Shown here in pieces: positions 25,307 through 34,521 of a stretch of DNA of 64,000 bases. Position 1 is the stretch's first letter; every line of letters starts with the position of its first letter. The position numbers were made by a program, and so were the translations under genes. Origin of the DNA: Mycobacterium avium subsp. avium (GTDB lineage: Bacteria > Actinomycetota > Actinomycetes > Mycobacteriales > Mycobacteriaceae); assembly GCF_009741445.1 (NCBI RefSeq), contig NZ_CP046507.1, positions 4,526,001 to 4,590,000 on the forward strand, read 5' to 3'. The notes below the pieces were generated by a model. The model saw only the letters and a program-made list of their open reading frames with translations. It was not told the DNA's origin and searched no databases.

Positions 25307-26737
25307 GTGACGCAATTGACGCCGGGCGACGCTGGCGACCGCAACGACGCGGGCCGCAAGGACAACGTGCTGATCGTGCACTGGCACGACCTGGGGCGCT
25401 ACCTGGGCGCCTACGGCCACCGGGACGTGTCCAGCCCGCGCCTGGACCGCCTTGCCGCCGAGGGCATCCTGTTCACCCGGGCGCACGCCACCGCGCCGCT
25501 GTGCTCGCCGTCGCGGGGATCGCTGTTCACCGGCCGCTATCCGCAGACCAACGGACTGATCGGGCTGGCCCACCACGGCTGGGAATACCGCAGCGGGATT
25601 CGCACCCTGCCCCAGATACTGTCCGAAGCGGGTTGGTACTCGGCGCTTTTCGGCATGCAACACGAGACCTCCTACCCGAAGCGGTTGGGGTTCGACGAGT
25701 TCGACGTGTCGAACTCCTACTGCGACTACGTGGCGCAGCGGGCCGACGAGTGGCTGCGGCAGAGCGCTGAAGGTGTTGTGGGGCAACCGTTTCTGCTGAC
25801 CGCCGGCTTCTTCGAGACGCACCGGCCATATCCGGAGGACCGGTACCCGCCGGCGGACAGCGCCGAGGTGCAACCGCCCGACTACCTCCCGGACACCCCG
25901 GAGGTGCGCGGCGACCTGGCCGCCTTCTACGGGGCCATCAGCACGGCCGACGCCGCGGTGGGCCGGCTGCTGGACACGCTGGCCGACACCGGTTTGGACG
26001 CCAGCACCTGGGTGGTGTTCTTCACCGATCACGGGCCGGCGTTCCCGCGGGCGAAATCCACGCTGTACGACGCCGGCACCGGCATCGGCATGATCGTCCG
26101 GCCGCCCACCGGCCGGGGACTGCCGCCCCGGGTGTACGACGAGTTGTTCAGCGCGGTCGATCTGGTGCCAACCCTGTTGGGGCTGTTGGGAATCAGCGTG
26201 CCGCCCGATGTCGACGGCGTGTCGCACGCGTCCGCGCTGCTGCGGCCGGATCCGGATGCTGCGCCGGTGCGCGAGCACGTGTACACGATGAAGACCTACC
26301 ACGACTCGTTCGATCCGATTCGCGCGATTCGCACCAAGGATTACAGCTACATCGAAAATTACGCGTCGCGGCCGCTGCTGGAACTGCCCTGGGACATCGA
26401 GGAGAGCCCGTCCGGGATGGCGGTGGCGCCGTTGGTCACCGCGCCGCGGCCCGAGCGTGAACTCTACGATCTGCGCGCCGACCCCACCGAAATCACCAAC
26501 CTGCTGGCCGGAGATGACGCCGACGCCGACGAGGTCGCCGCCAATCTTGCTGTGCTGCTGCATGATTGGCGTCAGCGCACCGGGGACGTGATTCCCTCGG
26601 AGTTCGCCGGCACCCGCATCGCGGCGCGCTACACCGAAACGTATCTGCAGATTCACCACGGCGCCCGGCCGACCGCCCGCTCGGCCATCGCCGCCGACCG
26701 GGGCATCGAGGAGGAGGGCAACCCCGCGCAGCGGTAG
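25307..26737 (+). CDS. Type I sulfatase (Rv0296c homologue)
   Basis: The 476-residue product has the sulfatase signature CSPSRGSLFTGRYP at 66-79: Cys66 is the residue converted to formylglycine (C-x-P-x-R). Metal ligands fit VHWHDLG near the start and FFTDHGPAFPR in the middle. It hydrolyses sulfate esters or related phosphates; the substrate is unknown. There is no clear signal peptide. GTG 25307 or TTG 25316 (GAGAGG at a better distance) may be the start. In M. tuberculosis stf0 lies next to it; here it is absent. Confidence 0.9.
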   Translation: MTQLTPGDAGDRNDAGRKDNVLIVHWHDLGRYLGAYGHRDVSSPRLDRLAAEGILFTRAHATAPLCSPSRGSLFTGRYPQTNGLIGLAHHGWEYRSGIRTLPQILSEAGWYSALFGMQHETSYPKRLGFDEFDVSNSYCDYVAQRADEWLRQSAEGVVGQPFLLTAGFFETHRPYPEDRYPPADSAEVQPPDYLPDTPEVRGDLAAFYGAISTADAAVGRLLDTLADTGLDASTWVVFFTDHGPAFPRAKSTLYDAGTGIGMIVRPPTGRGLPPRVYDELFSAVDLVPTLLGLLGISVPPDVDGVSHASALLRPDPDAAPVREHVYTMKTYHDSFDPIRAIRTKDYSYIENYASRPLLELPWDIEESPSGMAVAPLVTAPRPERELYDLRADPTEITNLLAGDDADADEVAANLAVLLHDWRQRTGDVIPSEFAGTRIAARYTETYLQIHHGARPTARSAIAADRGIEEEGNPAQR

Positions 26738-26830
26738 TTGCGGTCATCGTGACGCGAAGTCGCCGCCCGGGCCGCGCCCAGTGTGGGGCCTACGCACGTG
26801 TCCCGTTCGTTTTTCGTACCTGCCCCACAC

Positions 26831-26880
26831 GCTCGGCGCGCGGGGCCGGCGCGGTGCTCGGCGCGCGGGGCCGGCGCGGG
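26831..26880. repeat. 25-bp GC-rich tandem repeat, two copies
   Basis: GCTCGGCGCGCGGGGCCGGC plus GCGGT at 26831-26855 is repeated at 26856-26880 with one change in the last base. It lies between the sulfatase stop and the convergent methyltransferase stop, within 157 bases of non-coding DNA, where stf0 lies in M. tuberculosis. The repeat also contains GGCGCGC and could fold into hairpins. Confidence 0.75.
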
Positions 26881-26894
26881 GCGGCGCGCGGGAG

Positions 26895-27677
26895 CTAGGC
26901 GGCCGGGCGGCCGGAGCCGACCTCGGCGACGATGAAGACCCGCCGGAACGGGAAGATCGTCGTCCCGTCGGCGCGCGGCGGGTAGGCGTCGCGCAGCAGC
27001 GGGATCAGCTCCTCGCGGAACTGCTCCCAGGCGTCGTCGTCGAGCCGGTCGCGCACCGGGACCAGCGCGGTGCCGGTGATCCACTCCAGCACCGGATGCT
27101 CACCGGTCAGCTGGTGCAGATAGGTGGTCTCCCAGACGTCGACCTTGCAGCCCGCGTCCAGCAGCATGTTGGCGTAGTGGGTCGGCGGCTGAACCACCGC
27201 GCCTACCCGAAAAGGTATGTCGCGCAACAACTTCGCGTACGGCTCCCGGCGGGCCAGGGCGCGCACCGCGGCGTAGGACGGGGACTCGAAGTTGCCCGGC
27301 ATCTGCACCCCGATCCACGACCCGGGCGCCAGCTGCCCGGCCCAGCGCAGCAGCAGGTCGGAGTGTTCGGGCACCCAGTGCAGGGCGGCGTTGCTGACCA
27401 CCACGTCGGTGTCGGGTTTGGGTTTCCAGTTGCGCAGGTCGCCGGTGACGGCATCGATGCCGCGCTCCTTGGCGGCGGCGACCATCTCCGGGGAGCTGTC
27501 CATCGCCTCGATGACCGCGTCCGGCCAGCGCCGGCCCAGGTACTTGGTCAGGTGGCCGGGCCCGCACCCGAGATCGACGACGCGGCGCGCCCGCTCGGCG
27601 CCCACCCGCGACAGCAGATCGTAGAAGGGACGGGCTCGATGGTCGGCAAAGGCCAGGTAGACGTCCGGATCCCACAT
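26895..27677 (-). CDS. tam: Trans-aconitate 2-methyltransferase
   Basis: ATG 27677 behind AGGAGG gives 260 residues, the family length. It opens MWDPDVYLAFADHRARPF, followed by the SAM-binding motif RVVDLGCGPGHLT (about 32-44), and later NAALHWVPEH, all typical of Tam. The enzyme methylates trans-aconitate, a toxic by-product of the citrate cycle. Rv0294 has the same relation to eccE3 and its neighbour. Cytosolic; no operon partner is evident. Confidence 0.92.
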   Translation of the reverse strand: MWDPDVYLAFADHRARPFYDLLSRVGAERARRVVDLGCGPGHLTKYLGRRWPDAVIEAMDSSPEMVAAAKERGIDAVTGDLRNWKPKPDTDVVVSNAALHWVPEHSDLLLRWAGQLAPGSWIGVQMPGNFESPSYAAVRALARREPYAKLLRDIPFRVGAVVQPPTHYANMLLDAGCKVDVWETTYLHQLTGEHPVLEWITGTALVPVRDRLDDDAWEQFREELIPLLRDAYPPRADGTTIFPFRRVFIVAEVGSGRPAA

Positions 27678-27846
27678 GTCGGTCCTCCTGATCAACGCGC
27701 CCTCGCTAGCCGGCCGATGCACACCGTAGTACCCCAATGGTGCGCCTCGACACCGCCCCTGCGTGGGCCCGAGATGACATCACGGCGAAGCGAAACGGGC
27801 CGAACGCTGTAGGAAGCGCGCGACGGCCGGGCTAGCATCGGCGTTC

Positions 27847-29046
27847 GTGGCGCCCGACTTGGATCCGTTCGACCCGCCCATCCCCGTTCCAGACGTTCCC
27901 GGCGCCGATGTACCGCCCGGCGCCGGCGGATTACCCCCCACTTCGGCGTTGTCGCCTCGTCAGCGAATGGTAGTCGAGGCCTCGGCCCTGGGCGATCTGG
28001 CCCTGCGCACCTGGGTGGCCTCGCTGCTGTCCACCACGGTGGCGCCGTTCGTGGTCGCCAACGCGCTGCGGCACGCCGACGCCGCCACCGAACGCGCCAA
28101 TCTCGAGTTCTACGCCGAGCTGGGCGCGGCGGCCGACCCCGACCGGTCCTTTCCGCCGCCCACCGAACCGCCCCGGGTCACCTTCCGACGGGCCAGCCCG
28201 TTGGCCGAATGGGTGGCCCGCGGCACGGTGGACAACCTCGCGTTCGACAGCAGCTTCACCGCGGTCAACCCGGCCATGCGGGCGCGCTGGAGCGGGTGGG
28301 GCCGCAACAACGTGGTGCGCGCGCAGCATTGGCGCCACGACGACGGGCCGCGGCCCACGCTGTGCGTCATCCACGGTTTCCTGGGGTCGTCGTATCTGGC
28401 CAACGGGCGGTTCTTTTCGTTGCCCTGGTACTACCGGGCCGGCTACGACGTGTTGATGTACACCTTGCCTTTTCACGGCAAGCGGGCCGAAAGGTTCTCG
28501 CCCTTCAGCGGTTTCGGCTATTTCGCCGGTGGACTCAGCGGCTTCGCCGAGGCGATGGCCCAGGCCGTGCACGACTTTCGTTCGCTCATCGACTATCTGC
28601 GCCACACCGGTGTCGAGCGCATCGCGCTCACCGGCATCTCGCTGGGCGGCTACACCTCGGCGCTGGTGGCCTCGGTGGACGATCGGCTCGAGGCCGTCAT
28701 CCCCAACTGTCCCGTCGTCACCCCGGCGACGCTGTTCGACGAATGGTTCCCGGCCAACAAGCTGGTCGGGCTGGGCCTGCGATCGTCCGACATCAGCCGC
28801 GCGCAGTTGGCTGCCGGGTTGGCCTACCACTGCCCGCTCACCTACCGGCCGGTGCTGGCCAAAGACCGGCGGATGATCATCACCGGCCTCGGTGACCGGA
28901 TGGCCCCGCCCGAGCACGCCGTCAAGCTATGGCAGCACTGGGATCATTGTGCGCTGCACTGGTTTCCGGGCAGCCATGTGCTGCACATCAGCCAGCTGGA
29001 CTACCTGCGCCGGATGACCGCGTTCCTGCAGCAGGTCATGTTCTAG
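27847..29046 (+). CDS. Alpha/beta-hydrolase family protein (Rv0293c homologue)
   Basis: The 399-residue product (GTG 27847) has a Pro-rich N-terminus and a hydrolase core: CVIHGFLGSSYLANG, then the nucleophile elbow GISLGGYTSAL (G-x-S-x-G), GLGDRMAPPEHA with the Asp, and GSHVLHIS with the His. There is no obvious signal peptide. It may be an esterase or lipase; the substrate is unknown. Its last 11 bases overlap the convergent eccE3. Its place beside eccE3 is the same in M. tuberculosis. Confidence 0.85.
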   Translation: MAPDLDPFDPPIPVPDVPGADVPPGAGGLPPTSALSPRQRMVVEASALGDLALRTWVASLLSTTVAPFVVANALRHADAATERANLEFYAELGAAADPDRSFPPPTEPPRVTFRRASPLAEWVARGTVDNLAFDSSFTAVNPAMRARWSGWGRNNVVRAQHWRHDDGPRPTLCVIHGFLGSSYLANGRFFSLPWYYRAGYDVLMYTLPFHGKRAERFSPFSGFGYFAGGLSGFAEAMAQAVHDFRSLIDYLRHTGVERIALTGISLGGYTSALVASVDDRLEAVIPNCPVVTPATLFDEWFPANKLVGLGLRSSDISRAQLAAGLAYHCPLTYRPVLAKDRRMIITGLGDRMAPPEHAVKLWQHWDHCALHWFPGSHVLHISQLDYLRRMTAFLQQVMF

Positions 29047-30028
29047 CGGCGGCGACGGTGTCGGCGTCACCGGCCGGCGCTCCCTGGGTGGGCCAGTGCA
29101 GCCGGTCGAGCAGGTCCGCGGGCGCCGCGGTGTGCCCGTCCAGCCGCCCGGTCGACAACAGGTCCAGGGCGGTCAGCGCGGGCAGATGGTTGCCGCGTTG
29201 CGGGATCAGCCCGGCCAGCGGCGCCCCGCGGTCCGGGGCGGTGTCGGTCTGGAACGCGCATGCCACGGCGATCGTCGGCGCCGCCTTGTCCCCGGCGATC
29301 TCCAGCGCGGCGCAGCTTTCGCGCGCCGGGTACGAGCGGATCGCCTCCAACGTCTCCGGCAGCGACTCGTCCACCGGGATCTGGTATGCGGCAAGGTAAT
29401 CCGACGGGCCGCGCTGCACCCCGCGCCATCTCTCGCGCGGGTTGGACGTCAACAGGCGGGGGATGTCGTCGGGCGGGACAACACCGGCCTCCCAGCCGGT
29501 CTCCCGCAGGTGGTCGGCCAGCCGGCGGGCGGCGACCTGCGCGGTCTCGGCCAGCGGGATGCGCGGCGAGCGCGCCTGCAGTGCGGCCAGGTTGTCCGGC
29601 GCCGACACGGTGAGCCCGATCCAGGTTTGGCGCCGGGACTCGTCGGAGGCGTTGTCGCGGCTGGTGATTCGGACCTTGTCCGCACGGATGCCGTAGCGGT
29701 CCAGGTAGCCGGCGATCAGCGGCAGCGGCAGCGCGTCGGAGCCGTCGGCGGGCGCACCGACGCGGATCAGGACGGTGGTGGCCGGGTCGGGACGCTGCGG
29801 GCGCACCGCATTGTGCCGCCCGATGATCGCCAGCCGGCGGCGCAGCAGGGTGGTGAAGTACAGCCCGCCCCACCATCCGAACAGCACGATCAGCACCGCG
29901 GCCGCGATGCCCAGCAGCCAGTAGTCGCGCGGCGAGTGCCACGGGTAGGCCATCGCCGCGGGCGCAACGGCCAACAGCGCCAACGTGATTCGCCCGCTTC
30001 CGGGCGTCGGTATCCGATGCTTGCTCAC
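29036..30028 (-). CDS. eccE3: ESX-3 type VII secretion protein EccE3
   Basis: The 330-residue product starts at GTG 30028, overlapping the mycP3 stop in GTGA. Two membrane helices at about 17-60 precede a cytoplasmic domain, the usual EccE layout (M. tuberculosis EccE3: 331 residues). EccE sits at the rim of the membrane complex with EccB, EccC and EccD. It is the last gene of the ESX-3 operon. The frame continues upstream only as an antisense-like extension inside mycP3 and is not used. Confidence 0.93.
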   Translation of the reverse strand: MSKHRIPTPGSGRITLALLAVAPAAMAYPWHSPRDYWLLGIAAAVLIVLFGWWGGLYFTTLLRRRLAIIGRHNAVRPQRPDPATTVLIRVGAPADGSDALPLPLIAGYLDRYGIRADKVRITSRDNASDESRRQTWIGLTVSAPDNLAALQARSPRIPLAETAQVAARRLADHLRETGWEAGVVPPDDIPRLLTSNPRERWRGVQRGPSDYLAAYQIPVDESLPETLEAIRSYPARESCAALEIAGDKAAPTIAVACAFQTDTAPDRGAPLAGLIPQRGNHLPALTALDLLSTGRLDGHTAAPADLLDRLHWPTQGAPAGDADTVAAART

Positions 30029-31431
30029 GCGCTGGGGTCCTTTCGTCGGCGTGCCGCGAGGGCGGTGACCGCGCCGGCCACCGCGACCAGCACGGCCAGG
30101 GCGGCGGTGCCGGCCACCGCCACGGTGCGGGGTGTGGCGTCGGGGGGCGCCGGCGCGGGCGGCACGGCGATCGGCTTGGCCGCCGGGCCCGGCTGATCGC
30201 CGGCGGGCAGTTGCCAGGTCAGCGCCGCCACCGGGTCCACGCTCCCCGCGCCCACCACGTTGGACGGGTCGCGGGCGCCGTTGTGCGCGGTTGCGGTGAT
30301 CCGATGCACCACCGCGGTGGCGGACAGGTCGGGGTACTTGCTGCGCACCAGCGCGGCGACGCCCGCGACGTAACCGGCCGCGTAGCCGGTGCCGTTGAGG
30401 GCGGCCAGCTGCTGGTGTTCGTCGGGCAGTCCGTTGGTCAGGCCGGCGCCGTCGCCGTTGCCGATCGACACGATGCGTTCGCCGGGCGCCGCGACCCCCA
30501 CCCACGGGCCGGCCACGGTGAACTTCGACGGTTGACCGTCCGGGGTCAGCGAGGCCACCGACAGCACGTAGGGCTGCCACCACGACGGGATGGACAGCGA
30601 GGTGACGCCGGCCCAATTGCGTGGATCGCTCGGGCGGCTCAGGTCGGTGAGCGGATTGGACTCACACGACGTTCCGCCGGCGAACGATCCGGTCGGCCCG
30701 CTGTCGCCGGCGGCGGCGACGATCACCGCGTCCTTGTCCACGGCCGCATAGCGCACGGCGGCGCCCAGGGCGGCCTGGTCGACGGGGCGGTCCACCGGCA
30801 GGCAGGTGGCCGAGCCGATGTCGATCACCCGGGCGCCCAGGTCGGCCGCGTGCACGATCGCGCGGGCGAGCGTGCCGACCTCGGCGGCCGCCCGCGCCAG
30901 CAGCGGATCGCCGCCCGGGGTGCGCGGCGAGAACTTGGCCGAGGTGGTCCTGATCGACACCACCCGCGCCGCGGGGGCCACGCCGGCGAACCCGTCGTCG
31001 GGCGACGGCTGGCCCGCGACGAGGCCGGCCAGCAGCGTCCCGTGCCCGTCGCAGTCGGTCAGGCCGTCGGTGGTCTCGACGAAATCGCCGCCCGGCTCGA
31101 CGTTGGGTAGCCGCGGGCCGGGCCGCACCCCGGTGTCCAGCACCGCGACCAGCTGACCGTCACCGCGGGAAAACCGCCATGCCGCAGGAAGATTCAGCGC
31201 CGACTGGCTGGGTGTGACGGCGGCCGGCTCGCTGCCGGGGATCACCCCGGAGGTGGTACATGGTGCGCGCTGCTCCATTGGCTGCCCGGGGCCGGGCGCC
31301 CCGCTCGGTGGCGGGACCCCCGGATCGACCGTCGGCGGGCTGATCGCGAGGGCCGGCGGACTCGCCCACGTCGCGGTGGCGGGCAACAACGCCAACGCCG
31401 CCGCGAGGCAGGCCGATGCCGGCCGAATCAT
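30025..31431 (-). CDS. mycP3: Mycosin-3 (subtilisin-like protein of ESX-3) with apparently inactivated catalytic site
   Basis: The 468-residue product starts at ATG 31431 (ATGA overlap with eccD3). It has a signal peptide (about 1-29), the subtilase domain and a C-terminal membrane anchor at about 436-461. Asp99 (VAVLDTGV) and His130 (CDGHGTLLAG) of the triad are intact. The serine block reads NGTGYAAGYVAG with Gly349, where mycosins have G-T-S. The oxyanion Asn is Asp243 (AAAGDSG) and VINVS is VIDIG (204, 206). Each change is one A-to-G step at a codon's first base. It probably keeps the known structural role of mycosins in stabilising the secretion complex but cannot cleave by the usual mechanism. 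Frame and neighbours show no decay. Confidence 0.93.
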   Translation of the reverse strand: MIRPASACLAAALALLPATATWASPPALAISPPTVDPGVPPPSGAPGPGQPMEQRAPCTTSGVIPGSEPAAVTPSQSALNLPAAWRFSRGDGQLVAVLDTGVRPGPRLPNVEPGGDFVETTDGLTDCDGHGTLLAGLVAGQPSPDDGFAGVAPAARVVSIRTTSAKFSPRTPGGDPLLARAAAEVGTLARAIVHAADLGARVIDIGSATCLPVDRPVDQAALGAAVRYAAVDKDAVIVAAAGDSGPTGSFAGGTSCESNPLTDLSRPSDPRNWAGVTSLSIPSWWQPYVLSVASLTPDGQPSKFTVAGPWVGVAAPGERIVSIGNGDGAGLTNGLPDEHQQLAALNGTGYAAGYVAGVAALVRSKYPDLSATAVVHRITATAHNGARDPSNVVGAGSVDPVAALTWQLPAGDQPGPAAKPIAVPPAPAPPDATPRTVAVAGTAALAVLVAVAGAVTALAARRRKDPSA

Positions 31432-32870
31432 CGATCGAGCACCCAGCCGAACAGGCCGACCACGAACGCCATGACCGGGATCAGCGACGCATCGAGCCCG
31501 GTCGCGACGAAGCCGACCAACCGGCGCACCGGCAGCGAATAGCTTTCCGGCGCGGCGATACCCGGGTTCAGGGCCACCACGATCCACACCGCCACCAGCG
31601 CCAGCAGCACCAGCACCGCGCCGAGGGCGCCCGCATACCGGCCGGTCGCGGTGTAGAGCACCAGCAGCACACCGGCGGCCAGGTACGGCTGGGCGAGCAG
31701 CCACGCCTTGCACGCGGCCGAGTCCCACACCCGGGCGCGCAGCACCGACGTCGCCGCCGTCGCCCCCACCACGTACCAGCCTGCGGCACTGAGTGTTTCG
31801 GGCCGCAGCGCGATCGCCACCGAGCCCAGCACGCTGAGCAGCACCGCGGCGGCGATGAACCCGCTCTGGTGGGCGTCGCCGATCCGCACCCGCCGCGGCA
31901 GGTCCTCGAGCACCGGCAACGGCGGCGCCGACGGCGTGGGGTCGCCCGGCGCCGGAATGACCGGCAGCGGGAAGCGGGCCCACAGCGCGGACAGCGGCGC
32001 GGCTTCCACGGTGACCAGAAGCGCGGCCACGATCAGGCCGCAGCCGAGCGCGACGGGAGTGATGTGCCAGAGCAATTCGGCGCCCGCGGCCAGCAGCACC
32101 GCGGCGCCCAGCACCGCCGTCGCGGTGAAGAAGCCGGCGAGGCGTTCCCGCTCGGCGCTGGGCGCCATCAGGGCGATCAGCGACCAGGCGGTGACACCCG
32201 CCGCGGCCAGCATCACCTGCGCGGGACCGAACCGGCCCGGCACCGCCAGCGCCAGCGCCGCGCCGATGGGCACCAGCGCCGCGATCGAGAGCGCCATCCC
32301 GGTGCGCGGCGAGCGGGCGGTGGCCAGCAGGCCGACTATCGCGGTCAGTGCCGCCACCGCGCTGACCGCAACCAGCCCGCCCAGCGCCCCGGTGGCGACC
32401 CGGTAGCTGACCGACAGTCCGGTCGCCAGTAGGGCCACCGCGATCACCGCGGCCAGCGCGAAACGCTGGATATGCGTTGTGCCCCAAGGCCGTAGCCGCG
32501 AGGTGGAGAAGATCATGGCCGCGTCGGCGATGTCCTCCACGATGCCGGGCGCGGCCGGGCCGGCCGGCACCGGTTGCAGGGCCAGCAGGTCACCGTCGAC
32601 GACGCCGACCGTGTCCAGGCTGGCGTCCAGGCTGAACGGCGCCCCGCCGATGGGCGCCAGGCTCAGTTGCACCGCCCCGCCGACCTCTGCGGCGCCCCGC
32701 GACGGGGCGCCGTCCTCCGAGTCGCCGTTGGCGGCGGCCGGAACCACCAAACGCTGTACGGCGGGCAGGATCTCGCGCAGCGGCAGCTCGGCGGGCAGGG
32801 CCATCTCCGTCAGCCTGCTGTCCGCCAGTATTGCCACCCGGACGATCGGCATGACGGTTCCGGATGTCAC
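31428..32870 (-). CDS. eccD3: ESX-3 membrane channel protein EccD3
   Basis: The 480-residue product starts at GTG 32870, close to the 472 residues of M. tuberculosis EccD3; ATG 32852 (MPIVRVAIL) is an alternative. A ubiquitin-like domain (about 5-110) precedes about eleven membrane helices. Key matches are MALPAELPLREILPAVQRLV and PIPAPGDPTPSAPPL. EccD dimers line the inner-membrane chamber. The stop overlaps the mycP3 start by four bases. Confidence 0.95.
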   Translation of the reverse strand: MTSGTVMPIVRVAILADSRLTEMALPAELPLREILPAVQRLVVPAAANGDSEDGAPSRGAAEVGGAVQLSLAPIGGAPFSLDASLDTVGVVDGDLLALQPVPAGPAAPGIVEDIADAAMIFSTSRLRPWGTTHIQRFALAAVIAVALLATGLSVSYRVATGALGGLVAVSAVAALTAIVGLLATARSPRTGMALSIAALVPIGAALALAVPGRFGPAQVMLAAAGVTAWSLIALMAPSAERERLAGFFTATAVLGAAVLLAAGAELLWHITPVALGCGLIVAALLVTVEAAPLSALWARFPLPVIPAPGDPTPSAPPLPVLEDLPRRVRIGDAHQSGFIAAAVLLSVLGSVAIALRPETLSAAGWYVVGATAATSVLRARVWDSAACKAWLLAQPYLAAGVLLVLYTATGRYAGALGAVLVLLALVAVWIVVALNPGIAAPESYSLPVRRLVGFVATGLDASLIPVMAFVVGLFGWVLDR

Positions 32871-32931
32871 CGGACCCTCGCAGAATGTTGCGGCCGTTCC
32901 TGGAACATCGTGCTCTCTTCTCTATTTCTCT

Positions 32932-33813
32932 TCAGTGTTGGACAGAAAAATCTCGGGCCAGCCGGTGGCCGGCGAACCATCCGTCGTCCGGCAGCAGCGC
33001 GGTCAGGTGTTCGATCGCGACGGCGATCGCGAACGGGGTGCCCGGGCTGAACGTTGACACCCATTCGCCGTCGAACGCGCGGGACGGGCTGACCAGCACC
33101 CGCCCCTCGCGGGCGTCGACGATGCTCATCCCCACCTCGGTGGTGGAGTGCCGGCCGTCGCGGTGGCAGCCGGCGACGATCTCGACGTAGCTGCGCGGGC
33201 CGTTGAACACCGACTCCACCACCGGACGCGCCGACTGCGGAATACCAAGGTAGTCAAGGACTTCGGAAAGCGGAGCACCCGCACGCAGCCGCTCGTCGGC
33301 CCGGGCGCCGACCCGGGTGGGCATGCTGAACTCGTCGAAGGAGGCCGGTGCCCGCTGCGCGAGGCCCACGGTGAGCACCGGGACCAGCGCGCGCGGATCG
33401 TCGATGTCCATGGCGGTGAACGTGATCAGCTGCGCGCTGCGCAACGCGACCACCGTGATCGACCGGCCGCCCGCGCCGTCGCGCTGCGCGACGATGCCGC
33501 GCAGCAGCTCGCTGCCGCCGCCTTCACCGGTGCCCTTGGCGGGGCCGACGTAGCGCAGGTCCAGCCAGCGCTGCGGGAAGCACACCACCTTGATCCACTC
33601 GGCGACCGCGGGGTTGATCAGCCCGGCGTCGGACACCAGGCCCATCTCGCTCAGCTCCGCGCGCTGACGGTCGAGGAACGCGTTGCGTTCCGCCGCATCG
33701 CGGTACGGGCAGGTGATCGCCAACACCCAGGGAAAGCTTCCTGCCCCAGTGGTTTCCGCGATGAACCAGGCGTGATCGACCGTCAGCTCGACGGCGTTGG
33801 GTGCTGGGTCCAT
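32932..33813 (-). CDS. espG3: ESX-3 chaperone EspG3
   Basis: The 293-residue cytosolic protein matches EspG3 in length (295) and in blocks such as ELTVDHAWFIAETTGAGSFPWVL and FNGPRSYVEIVAG. EspG proteins bind the tip of PPE proteins in PE-PPE dimers and keep them soluble until export by the matching ESX system; here the PE5-PPE4 pair is the expected client. ATG 33813 lies 20 bases after the esxH stop and the gene is followed 61 bases later by eccD3. Confidence 0.95.
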   Translation of the reverse strand: MDPAPNAVELTVDHAWFIAETTGAGSFPWVLAITCPYRDAAERNAFLDRQRAELSEMGLVSDAGLINPAVAEWIKVVCFPQRWLDLRYVGPAKGTGEGGGSELLRGIVAQRDGAGGRSITVVALRSAQLITFTAMDIDDPRALVPVLTVGLAQRAPASFDEFSMPTRVGARADERLRAGAPLSEVLDYLGIPQSARPVVESVFNGPRSYVEIVAGCHRDGRHSTTEVGMSIVDAREGRVLVSPSRAFDGEWVSTFSPGTPFAIAVAIEHLTALLPDDGWFAGHRLARDFSVQH

Positions 33814-33833
33814 CAGGTCAGTTCAGCCACGAA

Positions 33834-34124
33834 CTAGCCGCCCCATTTGGCGGCTTCGGCCTGGTCGCGCGCCAACATGGACATGGTGTTGGCCTCGTGG
33901 GTGCTGGCCATCGACTGGTAGGCGCGCACCAGGCTCTCCATGGCCTCGTTCCACTGCGCCTGCCACACCTGGTAGGTCATCCCGGTGTCACCCTGCCAGG
34001 CGTTGGACAGGGTGGCCTGCTCGCTGGCGATGTCGGCGCCCAGGCCCTGCATCGTGCCGGCATAGCCCGACATGTCGGCGGCGTGGCTCAGCATCGCCGG
34101 GTAGTTGTACATGATCTGTGACAT
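33834..34124 (-). CDS. esxH: ESX-3 secreted WXG100 protein EsxH (TB10.4 homologue)
   Basis: The 96-residue product starts at ATG 34124 (AAAGGA upstream), giving MSQIMYNYPAML as in TB10.4. The W-x-G turn is NAWQGDTGMTYQ; the C-terminus is RDQAEAAKWGG. It forms a heterodimer with EsxG and is exported by ESX-3, with roles in iron and zinc acquisition and in blocking host ESCRT. A GTG one codon earlier exists, but the family start is ATG. Confidence 0.96.
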   Translation of the reverse strand: MSQIMYNYPAMLSHAADMSGYAGTMQGLGADIASEQATLSNAWQGDTGMTYQVWQAQWNEAMESLVRAYQSMASTHEANTMSMLARDQAEAAKWGG

Positions 34125-34164
34125 CACAAGTCCTTTCGCTGTCGGCGTCTCGAAAACGGCTGGG

Positions 34165-34458
34165 TCAGAACGCGGTGTAGCCGGACGCGGCCGCGGCGTC
34201 GGCGGCCACGTAGGTACCGGCGGCGTCGCCGAGGTTGGCCTGGGCGATGTCCAGCAGGGTGTTGACCCGGGCGGCGACTTCCACGAAGCGGGCGTGCGCG
34301 GCCTGGAATGCCGCCGAGGACTCGCCCTGGTGGAACGCCTGGGCCGAGACCGCTTCCTGCTCGGCCTGGCTGATCGTGCTGCGCATCAGCGCCGCCTTGG
34401 CGCTGAACGCCGATTGTGCGGCTACCAACTGCGGAATGTGAGCGTCCAACATACTCAT
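34165..34458 (-). CDS. esxG: ESX-3 secreted protein EsxG
   Basis: The 97-residue product MSMLDAHIPQLVAAQSAF ... FHQGESSAAFQ ... SGYTAF matches EsxG; as usual for EsxG the turn is HQG rather than WxG. ATG 34458 follows AGAAAGGAAG. It pairs with EsxH (encoded 40 bases downstream) and is needed for iron uptake through the mycobactin system. Confidence 0.96.
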   Translation of the reverse strand: MSMLDAHIPQLVAAQSAFSAKAALMRSTISQAEQEAVSAQAFHQGESSAAFQAAHARFVEVAARVNTLLDIAQANLGDAAGTYVAADAAAASGYTAF

Positions 34459-34521
34459 GGTGCTTCCTTTCTGTTGCGTCCGTTGGGGTTTCGGTGATTC
34501 ACCTGCATCTGGCTGACTGCC

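Noticed and set aside
30029..30616. N-terminal extension of eccE3 into mycP3
   Set aside because: Arg/Gly-rich shadow frame; the GTG at 30028 gives the family length and GTGA coupling.
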